This document shows positions 61,454 to 64,000 of a stretch of 64,000 nucleotides of DNA, piece after piece. Source of the stretch: CAVTOO01 sp963736355 (lineage in GTDB: Bacteria; Pseudomonadota; Alphaproteobacteria; Rhizobiales; Xanthobacteraceae); NCBI GenBank assembly GCA_963736355.1, contig CAVTOO010000002.1, positions 310,001 to 374,000 on the forward strand, read 5' to 3'. How positions within the stretch are numbered: the stretch's first letter is position 1; each line of letters opens with the position of its first letter. The position numbers were made by a program, and so were the translations under genes. A model generated the notes under the pieces. It was not told the DNA's origin. It saw only the letters and a list, made by a program, of their open reading frames with translations, and did no database searches.

Positions 61454-64000
61454 ATGAACGCCAACGCGCTTCGCCCGATGCCTTGCTGGCGCTCGCCAAC
61501 AAGGCCAGCCGCGGCCATCTGAAGATCTATCTCGGCGCGGCGCCGGGCGTCGGCAAGACCTATGCGATGCTGACCGGCGCGCGCAGCGCCAAAGCCGAAG
61601 GCCGCGATGTGGTGGCCGGCCTCGTCGAGACCCATGGCCGGCGCGAGACCGCCGCTCTCCTCGACGGCCTCGATGAACTGCCGCGGCTGCCGATCGTCTA
61701 CCGCAATCAGGTGATGAAGGAGTTCGACCTCGACGCCGCGCTCGCACGCCGCCCGTCGCTGCTCCTTGTCGACGAATATGCCCATACCAATGTGCCGGGC
61801 TCGCGCCACCCCAAGCGATGGCAGGATATCGAGGAATTGCTCGATGCCGGGATCGACGTCTGGACCACGCTGAATATCCAGCATCTCGAAAGCCTCAACG
61901 ACGTGGTGCAGAAGATCACCAAGGTGCGGGTGCGCGAGACCGTGCCGGATCAGGTGTTCGACCGCGCCGGAGAAATCGTGCTGGTGGATTTTCCACCCGA
62001 CGAATTGCTCAAGCGCCTCGCCGAAGGCAAGATTTATATTCAGGACACCGCGACCCGCGCGGTCGAGAGCTTTTTCAAGCCGCAGAACCTCACCGCGCTG
62101 CGCGAACTGGCACTGCGCCGCGCCGCCGAACGCATCGACGCCGATCTCGTTTCGCGCATGCAGGCGCAGGCGATCGAAGGGCCGTGGGCGGCAGGTGAGC
62201 GCATTCTTGCCTGTGTCGGGCCCGACGCGATGTCGCCGGCGGTGGTGCGCGCGGCCAAACGCCTCGCCGACCTGATCGACGCGCCATGGATTGCGGTGAC
62301 CGTCGAGCAGCCGGACGGCCGTATCAGCGATGCCGGGCGGCGGCGCATCGACGAGGCGATGCAGCTCGCGCAATCGCTCGGCGGCGAGACCCACACCTTG
62401 CTCGACAGCGACATTCCGGCGAGAATTGCTGCGCTTTGCCCGTTTCGAAAACGTAACGCAGATCGTGCTCGGCCGGGCGCGCGGCCGCTTCTTCACCGAA
62501 CTTCTGGGCCGCTCGCTGCCGCACGAATTGCTGCGACGCGCCGACGGCGTCGCCATCCATATCCTCACCGCCGGCGACGACGGCGAACCGCGCCCGCCGG
62601 CGCCGAAGCGGCGATGGCTCGCACTCGATCCGATGCATCTGGTGTGGTCGACGCTCGCGGTCGCAGCATCGGTGGCCGCGGGTCACGCGCTCGCGCTTGT
62701 GACAGATTTTCCGAACGTCTCGATGATCTTCGTCTTCGCGGTGCTGCTGGCGGCGATCCGCTTCGGCATCTGGCCGGCGATCTACACCTCGGTGCTGTCA
62801 TTCCTCGGCTACAATTTCTTTTTCACCGAGCCGTATTTACAGCTTCACGGTCGCGAAGCCGCATGAACTCCTGGCGCTGGTGGTGTTTCTGGTCGTCGCC
62901 ATCATGATCTCGGCGCTGGCGGGGCGCACGCGCGAGCAGGCACGGACCGCAACGGCGCGAATGCGCACGACACGCAGACTCTATGAGTTCACACGCAGAC
63001 TGTCGGGCCTCGCCGCGCGCGACGACATCGCCGAAGCCGCGGCCTCGGAAATCCACGCCAGCCTCGGCCGGCCGACGGTCGTTCTTTTCACGCGCGATGA
63101 CGACCTCGTGCTGCGCAGCCGCCTGGCCGCCGGAAGACGAACTCGACACCGCGGCCATGACAGCGGCCCGCTGGGCGTTGAGCCACAAGGAGCCGGCCGG
63201 CATCGGCACCGCGACGCTGCCGACCGTGCCGTGGCTGTTCCTGCCGCTGAACTCGGCACGCGGCATTCTCGGCGTGATCGGGCTTGGCGGCGACGCCGCG
63301 CCCGATTCCGAGGCGCGCACGCTGATCGACACGCTGGCCGACCAGACCGTGGCGGCGCTGGAGCGCGCGACGCTGGCACGCGAGATGGTGAGCAGTTCGC
63401 ACCGCCGCCGAGACCGAACGCGTGCGCAACACCTGCTCGCCTCGATCTCGCACGACTTCCGCACGCCGCTGTCCTCGATCCTCGGTTCGGCCACGAGCCT
63501 GCTCGACTATCGCGACGAGATTCCGCTCGAGACGCGCCGCCAACTTGCTCGAACAGATCAGGGACGAGGCGCTGAGGGCTCGACGAAATGGTGCGCAACC
63601 TGCTCGCCATCACCCGCATCGATGCCGGCGCACTGGAACTGCGCCATGACTGGGTCGATCTGCGCGAGATCGTGGCGCGTGTCGTCCATGCCGCGCGACG
63701 GCGCGGCGCGGCGCAGACTATCGCAATCGATCTTCCTCCCGACCTGCCGCTGGTGCGCGCCGACGCGACGCTGATCGAGCAGGCGCTCGGCAATGTCATC
63801 GGCAACGCCATTGTCCATACTCCCGACGCAACGCATATTGCGGTGACAGCCGATGTCGGCGCGAGCGAGATCGCATTGCACGTCACCGATGACGGCCCCG
63901 GCATTCCGGCGGACACGCTGCCGCGGGTGTTCGACAAATTCGTCCATCGCCGCGCCGGCCGAGAGCCGCGGCGACAGGCGGCGACGGCACCGGGCTCGGC
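61454..64000 (+). CDS. kdpD: Osmosensitive K+ channel sensor kinase KdpD (partial, frame-broken)
   Basis: Sensor kinase for kdp expression, cut by the window end. The N-terminal KdpD domain has Walker A GHLKIYLGAAPGVGKTYAML and Walker B LLLVDEYAHTNVPGSRHPKR; a Usp-like domain (RILACVGPDAMSPAVVRAAK) follows. Four TM helices (DPMHLVWSTLAVAASVAAGH onward), a GAF-like domain and the H-box LLASISHDFRTPLSSILGSA then come, with the G1 box VTDDGPGIP near 63880. Frame changes lie near 61470, 62430, 62840, 63130, 63405, 63545, 63575 and 63955. The start (ATG 61454, MNANA then SPDALLALANKASRG) is inferred. KdpE would follow outside. Confidence 0.93.

Noticed and set aside
1..64000. CRISPR arrays, insertion sequences, integrases, tRNA or rRNA genes
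   Set aside because: No regularly spaced direct repeats, transposase or integrase domains, or tRNA/rRNA signatures were seen in reading through both strands; a covariance-model search was not possible here.

Overview
This window looks like the chromosome of a high-GC alphaproteobacterium in the order Hyphomicrobiales (Rhizobiales), probably near Bradyrhizobium, Rhodopseudomonas or Pseudolabrys. The evidence is the gene order pckA / PPOX-HugZ / chvI / chvG / hprK / EIIA-Man / HPr, an ATP synthase F0 operon with separate b' and b subunits (atpI-B-E-F'-F), the long aa3 cytochrome oxidase cluster running into SURF1, thrC and an M16 peptidase, DUF2865 and IalB proteins, and dispersed palindromic repeats of a type seen in these genomes. 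I saw no rRNA, tRNA, CRISPR array, insertion sequence or prophage. Genus-level placement is inference.

Layout. 0.1-9 kb: ugd (UDP-glucose dehydrogenase), a membrane acyltransferase, polA, pyrE, a CitMHS/ArsB-like transporter and a DUF2865 secreted protein. 9-19 kb: a divergent monooxygenase/ArsR pair, pckA, a HugZ-like protein, then the signalling block chvI-chvG-hprK-EIIA-HPr and lepA. 19-25 kb: a histone-H1-like small protein, YjbQ, an Ala/Lys/Glu-repeat secreted protein, a DsbA-fold isomerase, the F0 operon and a lipoprotein. 25-35 kb (mostly minus strand): coxB-coxA-ctaB-small membrane protein-ctaG-coxC, then DUF983-surf1, thrC-M16 peptidase and rimJ-like. 35-41 kb: IalB, tldD, a tiny membrane protein, a PAN-domain protein, gshA, MarR and radC. 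41-47.5 kb: a membrane protein, an HlyD/FtsX-type permease/ATPase exporter and a large GGDEF-EAL protein. 47.5-56.5 kb: a PAP2/haloperoxidase-type enzyme, a methyltransferase with a DUF3455 protein, a divergent AraC regulator, a DHA2 drug exporter, a double AprI/Inh-domain protein, a D-2-hydroxyacid dehydrogenase, a creatininase-family enzyme and a small secreted protein. 56.7-64 kb: the kdp potassium-uptake operon (a 27-aa microprotein, kdpF, A, B, C and kdpD, cut by the window end).

The most striking property of the raw sequence is the number of single-base frame breaks in genes that should be intact (polA, lepA, atpF', coxB, gshA, tldD, kdpB, kdpC, kdpD and others). Wherever I could reconstruct the expected reading, removing one extra base usually restores it, and all catalytic motifs survive. 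I therefore read these as insertion-biased consensus errors rather than gene decay, and annotate such genes over their full span.

I did not find a clearly new multi-gene system. The best leads are the exporter triad followed by a c-di-GMP enzyme (41.4-47.5 kb), the kdp microprotein, the tandem Inh-domain protein, the AKAEA-repeat protein, the MarR/radC operator region, and a family of palindromic intergenic repeats, one of which sits inside the cytochrome oxidase operon.
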